DNA from: Cladopsammia gracilis
Lineage: Eukaryota > Cnidaria > Anthozoa > Scleractinia > Dendrophylliidae
Assembly (NCBI GenBank): GCA_022457155.1
Contig: JAJGOT010000600.1
Span: 46,001 to 110,000, forward strand
Length of the DNA: 64,000 bases
Reading direction: 5' to 3'
Shown piece after piece: positions 33,916-46,029 of this stretch. The notes beneath the pieces are model-generated. The model had not been told where the DNA came from. It searched no databases and saw only the letters and a list, made by a program, of their open reading frames with translations. The translations under genes and the position numbers were made by a program. Each line of letters starts with the position of its first letter. Positions within the stretch are counted from its first letter, which is position 1.

Positions 33916-34401
33916 CTAGCAGGCGGACGTGTGAACTGACTTCCTTCTGAAAGGCATTGTTTTTAACCCCTTCACTTTCGCCCATGACGAAGGTGACTTC
34001 ATTTCCTTGTTTGACGTCAACAGGCCGGGAGGAGTGGGTGAAGGACACGTTGAAATCGTTGCTGACGGATCATGCGATGGATGAGCGTTTAAAAATTGTC
34101 TTAAAATGTCATTAAACATGTTCATAGTCTCCCCATAATTCTCAGAAACTGATATCTCGAAAAATCCACAGTTTAGTGAGTAGGTGAGGCGGGATCCATC
34201 TGTCTCGCGAACTGTTCTGAAATGTTCCAAATCAGTCTTGGTTCCAGCAATAATGATGCTGCTTGAATCGAGTGTTCGGTGTCGCCGTATGTATTTCACG
34301 ATCTTCCCTGCTTCCTGGAAACTGGCGCGATCCGTGATGGAGTACAGGACAAGAAAGATGTCTGCATATGCGATGACGTTTTCCATTTTCTCTTCGGTGT
34401 T
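33916..34401 (-). CDS. Ras-like gene B (RERG-like), exon 5: G4 and C-terminus
   Basis: Last exon, from TTCTTCAG|AAC to TAG, 161 residues. It starts NTEEKMENVIAYADIFLVLYSITDRASF, the alpha2/beta4 core of a Ras GTPase. The guanine motif is T158-K-T-D161 instead of NKxD, and G5 is a weak SVSE. A Pro/Ser/Thr-rich segment and a basic end (FRRKSVHTSAC) follow; the protein ends in Cys but has no CAAX box. The assembled gene codes for 265 residues in five exons (55, 126, 57, 74 and 486 bp), convergent with gene A, 2.8 kb stop to stop. Likely a cytosolic or membrane-near small GTPase of the RERG/RASL type; partners unknown. Confidence 0.85.
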   Translation of the reverse strand, partial: NTEEKMENVIAYADIFLVLYSITDRASFQEAGKIVKYIRRHRTLDSSSIIIAGTKTDLEHFRTVRETDGSRLTYSLNCGFFEISVSENYGETMNMFNDILRQFLNAHPSHDPSATISTCPSPTPPGLLTSNKEMKSPSSWAKVKGLKTMPFRRKSVHTSAC

Positions 34402-34469
34402 CTGAAGAAGGAATTCAAGACAAAACAGTTAAATACAAAAATAGCCTGAGGCAATTTTAAGTTTGTGGA

Positions 34470-34550
34470 AGCGCGGCAGCGGTCTTGTGGTTAGCTCGTT
34501 GAACTTTAATCGCTTTCCATGCGAGGGTCAGTGGATCGAGCTTGGTCTCA
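34470..34550 (+). repeat. tRNA-like SINE head
   Basis: GTCTTGTGGTTAGCTCGTTG resembles an A box and GTGGATCGAGCTT a worn B box about 40 bp on. In intron 4 of gene B. Acceptor arms not paired, so a SINE relic. Confidence 0.4.
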
Positions 34551-34850
34551 GCGTTGGTTTCTCTTAGACAGAAAGTTTTGCTCCACATTGTCTATTTTCA
34601 AAGGATTTCCGAAGTTGACCCGAAGACGTCCGAAGATTTCCGAAGATGACCCGGTTGCTGATACCATTTATATAACTATATACCTGGGTGAAATCAGTCT
34701 TGTGAAGCGCAATTGGGTGTTACAATAATAGTCCGATGCGCGTATACTGCTTTAGTCGGCGCTCAAAGAGGAGACGGCTCTCAGATCTACATGATTTTTT
34801 CTTTACCTGTATATAGGAGTAAAAGATCTAAAGAAAAACTAAATATTTAC

Positions 34851-34924
34851 CTTCCCGGCGGTGTCCAGTATGTCCAAAGCTAAGTACTCTCCATCTACGT
34901 CAATATGGTGTCTGGTTGTCGTTT
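34851..34924 (-). CDS. Ras-like gene B, exon 4: switch II start
   Basis: 74 bp exon between TTTTCACAG and GGGAAG|GTAAAT, phases 1 and 0. Encodes ETTTRHHIDVDGEYLALDIL followed by D100-T-A-G-K104. The metal-binding Asp is intact; the catalytic Gln61 equivalent is Lys104. Same length and phases as gene A exon 3. Confidence 0.85.
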
Positions 34925-35424
34925 CTGTGAAAATTGAATTTACCATCATCAGCAAGTTAAGGGGAAGAACGCAAACTAGTCGAAACGTGATTCTGTTTAG
35001 AAGTGTTTCATTCCTTCTCAGTTAAAAGGGAAACAAAAGAGGGATTTATTCAAGGAGATTTACATGACAAGCATTCCCAAAACCAACTTCATTATGGAAT
35101 GGTTCATATGACAGCAAAACACGTGCTTGGCCAAATTTAAAACACTCGGTGTTATCATTTATTGTCATCACCGTTAAAATTCTTGATATGTTGTGTGAAG
35201 TGATTAACGTTACAGCTCGGATAATTAGTACAATCAGGAGCCCGGTTCCTGGTACTGATCGAGTAACCGACTAACCTATCGGCAAAGTCACATTCTGATT
35301 GGCTAGGTATTGTAGGGGATTTTGCATCGATCTATATAGCTGTGCGCATGCGTTAGGTACTGGTCATACCGCGGAGATCGTGTCGTGTGACCATTGCTTT
35401 CAGATGGTTTATTTTGATCTATCA

Positions 35425-35785
35425 GCTCTTATTACAAGAGTGCCACAGATCAAAATTAAAGAAAAATGCCAAATTTATTTTTTTGTAAAATATTGAAAAA
35501 CAAATGGTGCCATGCAAAAATACTGACAAAGAGGTTTCATTTGAATGGTGATGATGATGATGATGATGAACTTTATTCATGTGTCAATGTATTTAGCTAG
35601 CACTAATTGGGGACACAACATAAAGAAACAATAAATAATGAATAGTATGATAAATAAAAGTTAAGAAATAAGAAAGCTATAAAAGAAGCTATGGTCACAC
35701 TATAGGATTTCGTCATCAGACTCAAAAGTTAGAAATATCAGTTACATGTCTTCATAATTGACTCTGGGAGCGACTCGGCAGCGGA
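35425..35785 (+). mobile_element. 'CCCTTTCACTCCC' family copy split by a retroposon
   Basis: Family sequence (TGCCAAATTTATTTTTTTGTAAAATATTG, TTTCATTTGAATGG, GACTCTGGGAGCG, all shortened here to their recognisable words) resumes after a 141 bp insertion at 35550-35690. The left end is worn. Confidence 0.6.
35550..35690 (-). mobile_element. Short retroposon with (GAT)n end and ATGGT duplication
   Basis: Inserted exactly inside another repeat; ATGGT flanks it at 35545-35549 and 35691-35695. One end is (GAT)6; in minus orientation that is an ATC-repeat tail, as in RTE-type LINEs. The body (TTTATTCATGTGTCAATGT...) has no frame, consistent with a 5'-truncated LINE copy. Confidence 0.6.
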
Positions 35786-36452
35786 CTCTGGGTTAATCGA
35801 TATAAGCAACGAGAGGTTGTTAAGAACAAGAACTTACTGGCGTCTTTCAGTTTTCACGAAAGAATGACTGAGTCCTTCCAATTAAACACTGCTCATCCAG
35901 TGTTTAGTCTCAACAAATTTTCAGTGGTTGTAGTAATTTACTCCCTGCAGTTTTCTTTATTTTTCTAGAGTCTTTGTTTTCTTTTTCGCGTGATTTTATC
36001 TCAGCAAATCTTGAGTTCACTACGGGGGACCGAAAATGTTTATCCTTTCATTTCCGGAGGACATAACAATCTAGCTGTGAGCCAATTTCACGACAATGTT
36101 AATAGTCTCCTATTTTGGGGTTTGCAAACAAAAAATATTTTATATGTTCAATAAACCGTGGCAAACGACGTCTCTTTTGTTGGAATGATTACCATTTAAA
36201 AGCGAGAACTTTATTATGCTAGAGTGTGATTGCCTTTTGTATCATACTTATTCATAGCCCGGTAACAGTAGAAAACAAAAATATTTTTACTGCACACAAA
36301 ATAAGCCGTCCTTACTAAGAAAAACTATCTATGCGATAAAATCGATATTTAGAGGGGCAATGTCAGTTCTTTTTAGTATAACCTTGAAAAGCCAAAAAAC
36401 ATATTTGTATCAATGAAACGTAAAAACAATGGGCCAGTTTGGTAATCAATTT

Positions 36453-36660
36453 AACCCTTTAAGCCCCAAGAGTGATCAGCATCAAATTTCTCCTTGTAAT
36501 ATCAATGCCTTATCAATCAAGAAGGTCGTGAGAATTAAGGACATGATCACACAAGATGAATTCTCTTGATATCCAAACAATTTCACCCTTCTACTTCTAT
36601 AGGAAATGTAAAGGGCTAGAAATGAGAATTTAAATTTTGATATTGGGGCTTAAAGGGTTG
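36453..36660. mobile_element. MITE 'AACCCTTTAAGCCCC'
   Basis: 208 bp with exact terminal AACCCTTTAAGCCCC and its complement. Interior TTCTATAGGAAATG and GACATGATCAC. In intron 3 of gene B. Distinct from the CCCTTTCACTCCC family though the ends are alike. Confidence 0.65.
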
Positions 36661-37002
36661 ATACTATACTATGGCAGTGCAACAAACGAAGTTGTGAAGT
36701 GACGGGTGGTCAAGATAAAAATGGATTACAACTCGAAAATATTGGCCAATTATTTTGAGCTCTTCCGTTCTGTCTTAGTAAAAGAGTCGAGAAACGGATA
36801 ACGGTTTGTTCTCTGTTCGAAGAATCATTTCGCATTATCCTGTTGGTGTTCTGGGAGCTTTGTGGATATGAACAAATGGATTAGATAAGACGAATATTTG
36901 ATAGTTTTGGCCAACAATCAACAAAACCAACGTGACATTGCTGGTTTAATTATTTGTAACCATGGAAACACAAACAAAACAATCGAATTTGTGAACCCTT
37001 AC

Positions 37003-37059
37003 CCAGTGTCTGATCGTATTCTCCAATGAAACGCCGGGTCAAGAAGCGAACTGTAAGGG
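37003..37059 (-). CDS. Ras-like gene B, exon 3: switch I
   Basis: 57 bp exon from GATTTTCAG to CTGG|GTAAGG, phase 1 on both sides. Encodes ALTVRFLTRRFIGEYDQTL, with Thr78 in the place of Ras Thr35, so switch I is intact in this paralogue. Confidence 0.87.
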
Positions 37060-37672
37060 CTGAAAATCAACAATGAAAAATTTTATAATAACTTAATACA
37101 TGTTAAAAATAGATAGTAATAAAATAAAGAAATAAAAGAAATAAATTTCCTCCTCCCCCGGTGAGGATAGGGCTGGTGTAAACAGTTACAAAAGGCGGTT
37201 CATTCTCATAATATAAGATTTCGTAAATGTTTTAAATGTTTTATTTCTAAATATGGAATAGATATGCTGAGGTACGGAGGAAGAAAACGATTTGTCCTAC
37301 ATCCTTTTTGAGAAAAAAAAAAGCAATTTGAGTCACAAGTGGCTAATAAACTCAAGGCGTATGCATGGATCAAGGTCGGCAAGACACGAAACATTATCAA
37401 GAACTGCACAGTATGTAAATATAAAATCACGTATCATGTCACAGGATGTTCCTTTTTTTTTCGTGCTCTAGAATTTACCACGTGCATTTATTTTCTGGAA
37501 CAATATGTGTTGCCAATATTGTTGCCAATATTGGGGGTGTTAGGGATGCTCTGTGTCTGTCAAATCTTTCCAAGTTTTTATTGTATTCCAGTATTTGTTA
37601 TAATCCGCATGTTCCGTCTCCAAATCAGTCACAGTTTCCGGTAGAAAAGTATCACGAAAAAAGTATATCATT

Positions 37673-38289
37673 TAACCCTTTACCTCCCAAGAGGACCAAA
37701 CATCAAAATTGACTGAGAAAAATCTCAAACTTAATTTTGTAAAATATTGGGAAAAAAAAAAACTGGTACAGTGCAAAAGTAACATTGGCCGAAAAAATGG
37801 ATTTACGTTGGTGACAAAACATGTAGCGACCACATTTGCACAACTTTGCCCATATTTGTAGCAAATCAAACTTGATGTTTGCACTTTATTTGCAAAGAAA
37901 GCAAAGTTGGTAAATACCGCATTTTCTTTACGTTTGCTCGGCATGGCAAAGATGAGGAAATATGAGATTTGCTTGGGATAGCAAAGATATAGTAAATTTT
38001 GCGCAGATGTATATTTACACCACATTTGCAAACAATTTGCACGTGAGCAAAGATGTATGTTAACATTCACTTCACATCCTGTGCAAATTTGGTTCAAATT
38101 TTGAGGCCTAAATTTGCTAAATATTTGCTCAATGTGGCAAACTTGAGTAAATTCATTTTTTCGTTCAGTGTAACTACTGTCGAAGAGGTTTCATTTGAAT
38201 GGTCACACCATAGGATTTTGTCGACAAACTCAAAATTTAGAACTACACTGCGTGTCTCCATTTATCGACTCTGGGAATGAAAGGGTTAC
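37673..38289 (+). mobile_element. 'CCCTTTCACTCCC' family copy interrupted by a second element
   Basis: Left part (AACCCTTTACCTCCCAAGAG to GTGCAAAAGTAAC) and right part (TACTGTCGAAGAGG to CTCTGGGAATGAAAGGGTT) are separated by the element at 37789-38171. Confidence 0.6.
37789..38171. mobile_element. TIR insertion inside a family copy
   Basis: Ends GTAACATTGGCCGAAAAAAT and, inverted, GTTACACTGAACGAAAAAAT, followed by inverted GGATTTAC/GAATTTAC. The body is rich in TTTGC and GCAAA words (GCAAATTTGG, TTTGCACA). The short frames crossing it are not genes. Confidence 0.55.
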
Positions 38290-38510
38290 AACTGACGAAC
38301 TGCGATCGCAGTTTTAGAAACTAAATTTTGAGGATATGTATATTAAATCACTGAGAACTATACGCCTATTTACATATTTAAGTTGGACTATTTGGTAATA
38401 TACACGAGACTAAGAATTCAGCAAACTCCCGGAATAAAAATAATTAATCGAATACACAGTTCCGGAATATATACATGATATATGAAAAATATTCAGAACG
38501 CCGATAAGCC

Positions 38511-38676
38511 AGTTTGATGTCGCTTTTACATCAACGTGACTAAATTCGAAGTGGACTGAGAATGTGCGCTGCAAAACCTCTCATTATAAAACCTGTAAAT
38601 CATCCTCCACTTGTTCTTGCAGATAAAACTAACCTGAGTTTCGTTCCTCGCCTGTCTTCCCTACGCCATCCTGCCC
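38511..38676 (-). repeat. Duplicate of the gene B P-loop exon end and intron
   Basis: About 85% like 38842-39008: ACTAAATTCGAAGTGGACTG, TCTCATTATAAA and the exon end reading GQDGVGKT are repeated. The copied exon end has GC where the donor GT should be, and a stop codon (TAA) two codons before the P-loop, so it cannot replace exon 2. Confidence 0.7.
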
Positions 38677-38977
38677 CTTTTAGCCGATGAATCGCGGACA
38701 GAAGTCGAGTTTTTGTGCGTAGTTTCAGTGATAATATCGGTTTAATTTTTTCTGGCAAGGTGAATAAATCTGAGATTTTGAAAGGTTGGTTTTAGATGAG
38801 TGGCACGTTCTTATGTTTGTTATCTATCAGTCTCAAGTAGTTTGATATCGCTTTTAAACTCACATCAACGTGACATAATTCGAAGTGGACTGAGAATGTG
38901 CCCTGCAAACGTCTCTCATTATAAACCCTATAAATCATCTTCCACTTGATAAAAGTAACGTAAGTTTTGTTCCTCAC

Positions 38978-39103
38978 CTGTTTTTCCTACGCCATCCTGA
39001 CCCATGATAGCAATCCGAATGTTTCTTAGATTGGCCTGCGTACTTAACCCGAGTTTTCTTCTTCCCTTCATAGCTTGTCTGCTCGGATCTTTTTCCACGG
39101 AAT
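38978..39103 (-). CDS. Ras-like gene B, exon 2: P-loop
   Basis: 126 bp exon from ATTGAACAG to AACAG|GTGAGG, phase 1 on both sides. Encodes a basic linker (MKGRRKLGLST), beta1 RIAIMG and the P-loop G53-QDGVGK-T60. An ATG inside this exon (39071) is an alternative start if exon 1 is not used. The end of this exon and its downstream intron are duplicated at 38511-38676. Confidence 0.82.
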
Positions 39104-40139
39104 CTGTTCAATGAAGAGAAAACAAAATCCACTGTTGAACACTTCTGCCAGAATAGCGTAACTGCTTGGCATTGTTTATATATAACCAGTGCCGGGGGCA
39201 ATAAATTCCTTGTTACGATAGGGTGACCTTGTCGAGCGGTCAAGGGTAAAAAAATCGCCTGATTTTAGCGTAAGGAGGGAAACCGGAAAATATAAAGTTT
39301 ATAAACAAGATGTTATTTAAAAGGGACACCGTACAGATTACCCTTGCAACTACGTTGAATCGAAACAATAAAAAAAAAAAACGCCCGGAACCTATATATA
39401 CTTTTAAGTACCTTGCTGCTATGAAAAGAATGAGTTAATTATAAGCAATCATATCTTTATTAATCTTGCCCTACTGCTGAAAGAAGAGCTTAATTTAGTT
39501 TCAATAGAATGAGACGTTTTGTCTACACAGTTCACTTGACTCTAAAGAGGCCGGGCTTCTACTTAAGATGTTGAAACAACAGTCAGCAATGAACAAAGGT
39601 TCTTTTCAGGACTACTATTACGCGGACAATCATTCTAGATGATAGGCCAGCAGAGTCACTGAAATCTGGTTAAAACCATTTAAATACTAGACAGTTACTG
39701 TATAAGGCAATCTGCTGCTTCAAGTTTTCACAGTTGACCTTTAAACAGGCAACTTTTATGAAAATTGTGCTGTTTATTGGACAAAACTGATTACACTAAA
39801 ATTAATAACTGCTTAGACACAAAATGCTTCTAAAAGTCACCGAGACTCAAAATATCAAGCAATTCTAATCAAGAGAAGAAACAACCATGATCACTTTTTA
39901 GCATTTTTACAAGATATCGGATTATATAGTTATTATTTGCAATTGTCCTTCATCTAGCATGGCCAATCCTCGGCCGAAGCTAACAAATTATAATTTCAGT
40001 GAACTAGTGTTCAGTATGTTATCAAGAGAAAATGATCTACAGCTAGATGATTATTTTGTTTTGCTTGTATAAATTGCTAACAAAACTTACACATTACGTT
40101 ACGGTCAAGTAGGTAAGTGTGTCTAAAGGTCTAAGTGTG

Positions 40140-40480
40140 TCTAAAGGCCCGGCGATTATTTGAGCAATTTTTGTCGCACTTGTCGATGCAATGTGTAAAA
40201 CGGGCGACGATTTCAGTACGATTTGGGCGCGATTTGTCGCGCGATGTCGAGGTTTAGAACATCACTTTGAAGGCGGCGATTTTTGGGAAATCACAGCAAT
40301 TCGCACCCGAATCACAGGAAATCGCCTCTCAGTTTACACTTGCGACAAAAGTCAAAAGTTGCATTGGAGAGCGCGACAAAAATCGAATCAAAAATCGCAT
40401 GTGTTATGGCTCCGTCAATTCCAAGCCCGCTCATTCCCCCTCGGGCATTTGTTTTGTTTTTTAAATAACGTTGCAAATGT
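40140..40480. repeat. GCGAC/GTCGC-rich repeat
   Basis: Repeated TTTTGTCGC, GGCGATTT and GCGACAAAA words on both strands suggest a worn TIR element like the other word-rich elements here. No clear ends. The frames at 40191-40676 follow from its composition, and no domain is seen. Confidence 0.35.
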
Positions 40481-41499
40481 CCGACGGTGGGGTCACTTAT
40501 ACGTACAAATCCCCATGGTGGGGCTTCTAAAACAGTGCAAATGCCCGACCCATGGGACATGGGACATGCTAGGAATTCTTTCGTTTTTCCTCAGTATTAC
40601 TTATATCCTTTCCCTCATTCGTTCTAAATTGTGTTATGTTTTCGCAAAACTTTTGACTCCAATAATTTCCTGTTGATTCTCGTTTTTGTTAATCATTTAT
40701 TAACGTTATGATCATGATTACGTACAATCCATTTCAGGTTGGCGTTGATTGAAACGCTTTTTCAAGTTAAGTTGGCATTGAATTTTAAAATATAATGGCA
40801 GTATTCTTCTGTTGCGACATATCCTGATGGAAAGACCCTACGGCCACAAATAAAATAAAATATATAACAATTTTTAAAGAGGGTGGTACCAAGCTAACTC
40901 TAGGTTAATTAGGGTGGCCCTATTTAATTTGCTGTAATATTATCTTCTGTGGCACTTGAAAGGTAAGGCACTAGCCGGCCTGTTATGAAAATTGTGTGAG
41001 AGTTATTTTAAATGTAAGCCTGAAATGGAATATGACTGCGATCTGTCTGTTGCTCTGGTTCACTTAAACTATGAGTGAGTGAAGTGTGGGACCCAAACAA
41101 CGTTTATAAACTCAGTTTTTATATTTTTACAATGAGGGCAATCAGGAAATTAAAAAAAAAAAAAAACTAAGCATGTACGAGTCAACTTTTAAAATCTGAA
41201 AGATAAGGCCCCACCCCCGGGCTGACCTCTTAAAACAGCACGACAGCCGAGACAAAGCACTACGCCACCGCGCCTCCACTGTGCGATGCCTGTCACGTAA
41301 CCGTCTCAGTTTAGGAAAAAAGAACTGCTCATATAGTTTACTTTGGGTGGCTTTGGTAAGGGGAAGGCTTGACACGCCTGATACGATAGCAGAGTTTTTT
41401 GGCTTCCATCTTTAGTTATCCAAATGCAGCTTCTCAAATAACCGCTCCCACAAGAACAGTGTATCAATCGGCCAGCCGAAAATTAGTACGTAGCGTACA

Positions 41500-41908
41500 C
41501 CATGGAGGGTACACAATACGTTTGGCGGGATGCGGGATCTGGCCTATTTTCAGGGCGGGATTCGGGATGCGAGTTAAAAACAGTAGCGGGAAGTGGGATT
41601 TTAAATACGAGCGGGAGCGAGATTTCGTGTTTTTGGGGGGTCGGGATGCGGGAATCGTGAGGTATAGTACAGCGGGATACGGGATTACAATCTGAACTTG
41701 ACTTCATGAATTGACTGAATTGGCCATCGTGTGAAGGTCTACAACAGTGGATCCTTTGTGTATAGCTGTATCGTTCTTCAGGTAATTTTAAAAAAACTGA
41801 CGGCGGGATCCGGGGATTTTGACGTAAGTAGAGGTGGGATGGCGGGATGACTGGGGAAAATGGGCGGGAAGGCGGGAACTGAGTACCCTATTGTGGACCC
41901 TCACCATG
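41500..41908. mobile_element. TIR element built of GCGGGATGCGGGAT words
   Basis: Ends CCATGGAGGGTACACAATA and TATTGTGGACCCTCACCATG face each other. The body is a degenerate series of GGCGGGAT/GCGGGA units in one orientation, notably 41523-41690 and 41815-41880. Noncoding. Confidence 0.6.
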
Positions 41909-41909
41909 G

Positions 41910-44900
41910 GGCTTGTGATCGGTTCCTAATCAACACATACAGCTTTTATACACTCAGTTGAACAGCAACCAAGTGGTCCCTGCGTCACACATAATCTTAA
42001 AGCCGATCGATATATTTGGTTGTCGCAAGTGTGTCCATTTAAGGGAGGTTTCCCTTGGAAACAACAAATCTGCATTTTCTATACATTTATTTGCTCTTGT
42101 TCACGCGGTCTATGTTTTTGCTAAATCCCATGAAATTTTCCCGGCTTTAGCTGTTTAATTTAGATTAGAGCAAAGAATGTTAAATGATAAGATCTAAAAT
42201 TTGATAATCAAGACCGACCGCCGTGGTTACGAAATTGCTTGCAACTGATGTTAAAAGATGAACTGCCCTGGTGAAGCAGCAATTTCCGGCTTTACTCTAA
42301 GCATGTTCGCGCGAAAATTTCCTACTTTAGTTTTCAAACTACAGCAGGGATTCACGGACTTCGTTTTGAAGCAGTAAGACGCGTGTGGAAAAATACCGAC
42401 ATGGCCTTGGTGCTTTTCACTGGTGTCGGATGCAGTAATGCTACTTTGTCAGTTATTTAAGTAGACTGTAGAAATAGCTTAACAGTACTGAATCATTAGA
42501 GACAAACATTCTTAGTCAAACTTTATATAAGAGGGCCTATTAAGTAAATAATTTCAGCAAGTCTCATCCTCTCAAGTGAATCTAACCGGTAGAGAAGTTT
42601 GAAATCTCCGTACAGCTACAGTGCGAGCGGAACGCGTTGGCACGTGGGTAGAAATATAGAAAAATTCAACTTGCCAAGGAATAATTTTTGTCATTTTTGC
42701 AAAAATTGCAGGAAATTGGCAAAGAAACCGATCGATCAAACAAAAAATAGGGGTCACCGATCATCGAGGCGAATTTAATGGCAAAGTTAAGCCAGCGCCT
42801 GCCAGCCCTTGTGTTTAGATTTTCCCCTTTTCTCCCCTCGGACATGATCTGACACGCCATTGTAAGACCTTGCAACATGAATTACGTGCGCAGTAATGAT
42901 GTGCATAAACGCGCGAACTCGTCTTTGTTAGTAGAGTCAAACTTCAGGTCTTGCAGTGTGGTTGTATATCAGTTTTGAGTCCAGTGGTTTGGGTCTGTAC
43001 ATGACCCAAGGCAGAGAGCGAGTTTAACCGAATAAGTCAGAAAAGAGAGAAATCAATTCTATGCTGTGGTGCCCTTCAGCTTTTACGTCTTCCAAAATGA
43101 ACGTTTGCTGGCTTCGCTCTTTAATGACATCAAGGAAGTAATAAGACTTTTCATCCTCCTGCAGTGTCACGTCCTACTACATGTACTCTGAGTCCGACAA
43201 GAAAAATACTGACCATTGTTATCAAATAGCCAGCCCGTATTGCTAAGCTATAAATATCGACGGATCCATATCGACGGTAAAATAAACAATATAAATATAA
43301 AAATAGAACAGTAAATAACGTTCAGATACACAGACTTTCATATAAAACAAGGAAAGTCTATTGGGACGAATGAACAGCCAAACTACTAACAGAAGGCATT
43401 TAAACACCGAGTTTCGTTAACTTTCATAGTTACACAGTTCCTTACTTTAACCGTGACACGCTAAACTCAAAGCGAAAAGTACAGATGATCTTAATTAAAA
43501 AACCTTTATCTCTTTGAGCCTCCTTGACGTTTTCCCAACATTTCACCACCGTTCCACAGTAGGTTACTTGAACGATGTCCAAGCGTGCTTATATCCTTGC
43601 ACTTCACCACACTCAAAACCAGAAACACAACGACATTGCACTCGCACTGATCACTAATGAGCTTCATCGCTCGATTGTTTACGAACCGTTAATTTCAGAC
43701 CAGCTTACCTTGACCATTTCTGGAAGGCATTCCGGCGCTGCTCTTAAAGACTTTAAATCAAATTGCGAGTCACAATGATTTACAACGCTATGTAAATTGG
43801 AATCCTACTGGTCTGTCCACATAGTTTTCTCAAGAGCACGTATCGTTCGAAGTTTCCGCCGGTGAAGTAATTAAACACACATCAGTGCTATACAATATCA
43901 AAAGTATTTCAACTATGAAAAAATGCCTACGGATTATCAAAATTATCTTGCATAATTTTGGAAAGTTCATTTCAAAATTGGTTCTAAATGATTCTGTCCT
44001 CGAAAAAATTTCTGCCTTTGTCGCAACCATAACGCAAGCTGACGCATGTTTTATGCGGTTTATAGTCAGCTAAGAAGTCCTTAACCAAATGGAGATCTCG
44101 ATAGTCTGTAAAGAAGAGGCAGGTGCAAGACGTTTGTGTATGTAATACGCCGGTAATGGTCGGACCCCTCAAGGTTGACCTCAAAGAAAGATCAAACTCG
44201 AAAAGGAACAACTAAAGGATGACATTCAAATGCAAATAGCAACACGAAAAAGTACTGTTCAATAGCTTTCATTTGAATGTTCACACTTTTTGAAGTGTGA
44301 ATATTTAAATGAAAAGTACGAAAAAAGTACGAAGTTATCCAAAAACTCAAAAGTAGCAACCATGTATGCTACAGTCTCATGATTAAAAAGGTTAAGGCTG
44401 TTAGATGGTAAAATTTGTTTCGCAACGAAGTAGTGTGCTAATTGTCCAACCTTAACAGAATGCTTGTATATCAACCTTGTTTATCTGTATCCAGTCGCTG
44501 AAAACTACTGACGGTATTATAGTTTTACCGACCATAGTATCCTAGTATGTATTCTACCTCACGTTATAAATTTCAAGAACAAAATAATCCAATTAATGTA
44601 AAAGACGATGACGGTTGTCCGTCGAAACATGTTTCGCAAAATTAAAAAAAAAAAATGTCGCCTACATTTTTTTAAAATTCAATTTACCCAAATATTATGT
44701 TTACAAATCGGCTTTCGAAAAGTTATCCATAAGCTATTCTTCAGCTATAATTAAAAGCAATAAAATTGCGAGCGCAATAAGCCGGTTCGCCCAACTGTTC
44801 AAAACTAAGTGAACCAAAAAACTCTGTTTCGTAAGACGTTTTCTGTGATCAGCAGTTCTAAATGTGGCAAGGTATCATGACTTGTAGATAATAGAATAAC

Positions 44901-45650
44901 AAGTGATATTTCATGACTTGGCATCGGTGCGAGCGTTCGAAAGCCGGTTTAGGATAATGTCGATAATCCTGCCATCATTCACATTCTGTGGTAACAAATG
45001 TGCGAAGCTGACTATCGGCAAACAGTTGAGTGTGAAAGACACAGATGAATACAAAGGATGCACACTTATCTACTTTCGTTTGCACTTTTTTGAAAACCAA
45101 TGAAAAAAAAAAAATTATAATTTAGAAGGAAATACCCGATTACCGCCGTGTCGAGCCCATTCAATTTTACGAAAACATCGAGATAATACTACTTATAACC
45201 TTATCAGTACCTACAATTTTCAGCTTTATGTCAGCTTATAGCTATTTATATAGGATCACTCCGAACATTCCTTATAAGGACTGTTCATTGAACATTGTTA
45301 GTAGCACTTCACGTTTTTTTTTTTTGCAAAAGAACAACTCCGTCGGGCCCGCCTTAAAAACATCTAAATTTCGAAATAACCAAATTAAACAGCAGCAACA
45401 AGAAAAGGCGCCCTGAAAGGGAGTCATAAGGTTAACTTAACTATACATGTATGTAACTGAAACGTAACTCTCGTAAAGAAAAAGAGAAAGAAGGCAAGTT
45501 GAAGTAAAATTACTTTCATTTTTACCTCTTCGGCCTTAGAGCAAGTGGTTCTCTTTTGATACAAACGGACTTTATCCCCAATAAAGTTGTAAAACTGCTT
45601 ATTAATTTGGTACCTCTTTTGCTATACGTTATTTGGAGCCACGAATCAGT
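41910..45650. other. Intron of gene B without recognisable features
   Basis: Part of the 8.75 kb first intron. Short open frames are present but none has domains, a signal peptide or splice context. A worn relative of the TTTCATTTGAATG unit occurs near 44240-44330. Otherwise nothing identifiable. Confidence 0.5.
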
Positions 45651-45652
45651 AG

Positions 45653-46022
45653 TAGGGGTGGTGAATGGTACCTTCAAAATCGTGGGTCTCGGAAAATTTT
45701 GGTCCGGTCTCGAAATCTCGGCAGCTTTATTTTAAGTCTCAAAGTCTCGTTTGGCTGGTGCTTTTTCTGTCTCGGAGTCTCGGATTTTTTTCCCTCAAGG
45801 TCTCGGAGTCTCGGTTACTTTTGTCAAGCATTCTCATTCTTCATCCTTGTTTGTTGTTTGATAGGTGAATCGGATATTTTTGGCACTGAGTCTCGGGCTC
45901 GGTTTTTTCCCGCATTGGGTCTCGGGCTCGGATTTTATAACGTTGCTGCGGTCTCGGTCTCGGATTTTGAAACAAGGGTCTCGGCGTCTCGGCGAGTCTC
46001 GCATTTACCATTCGCCACCCCT
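45653..46022. mobile_element. TIR element built of GTCTCGG words
   Basis: 370 bp. Ends TAGGGGTGGTGAATGGTAC and its near complement (GTAAATGGCGA... side reads ACCATTCGCCACCCCTA). A TAGTA direct repeat flanks the GGGG...CCCC core. The interior repeats GTCTCGG, AGTCTCGG and GTCTCGGGCTCGG at least twelve times in one orientation. The open frame 45633-46052 is a by-product. Confidence 0.65.
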
Positions 46023-46029
46023 AGTAGTA

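Noticed and set aside
40191..40676. 161-codon open frame
   Set aside because: Lies in a GCGAC/GTCGC word-rich repeat; other frames are equally open and no domain is visible.
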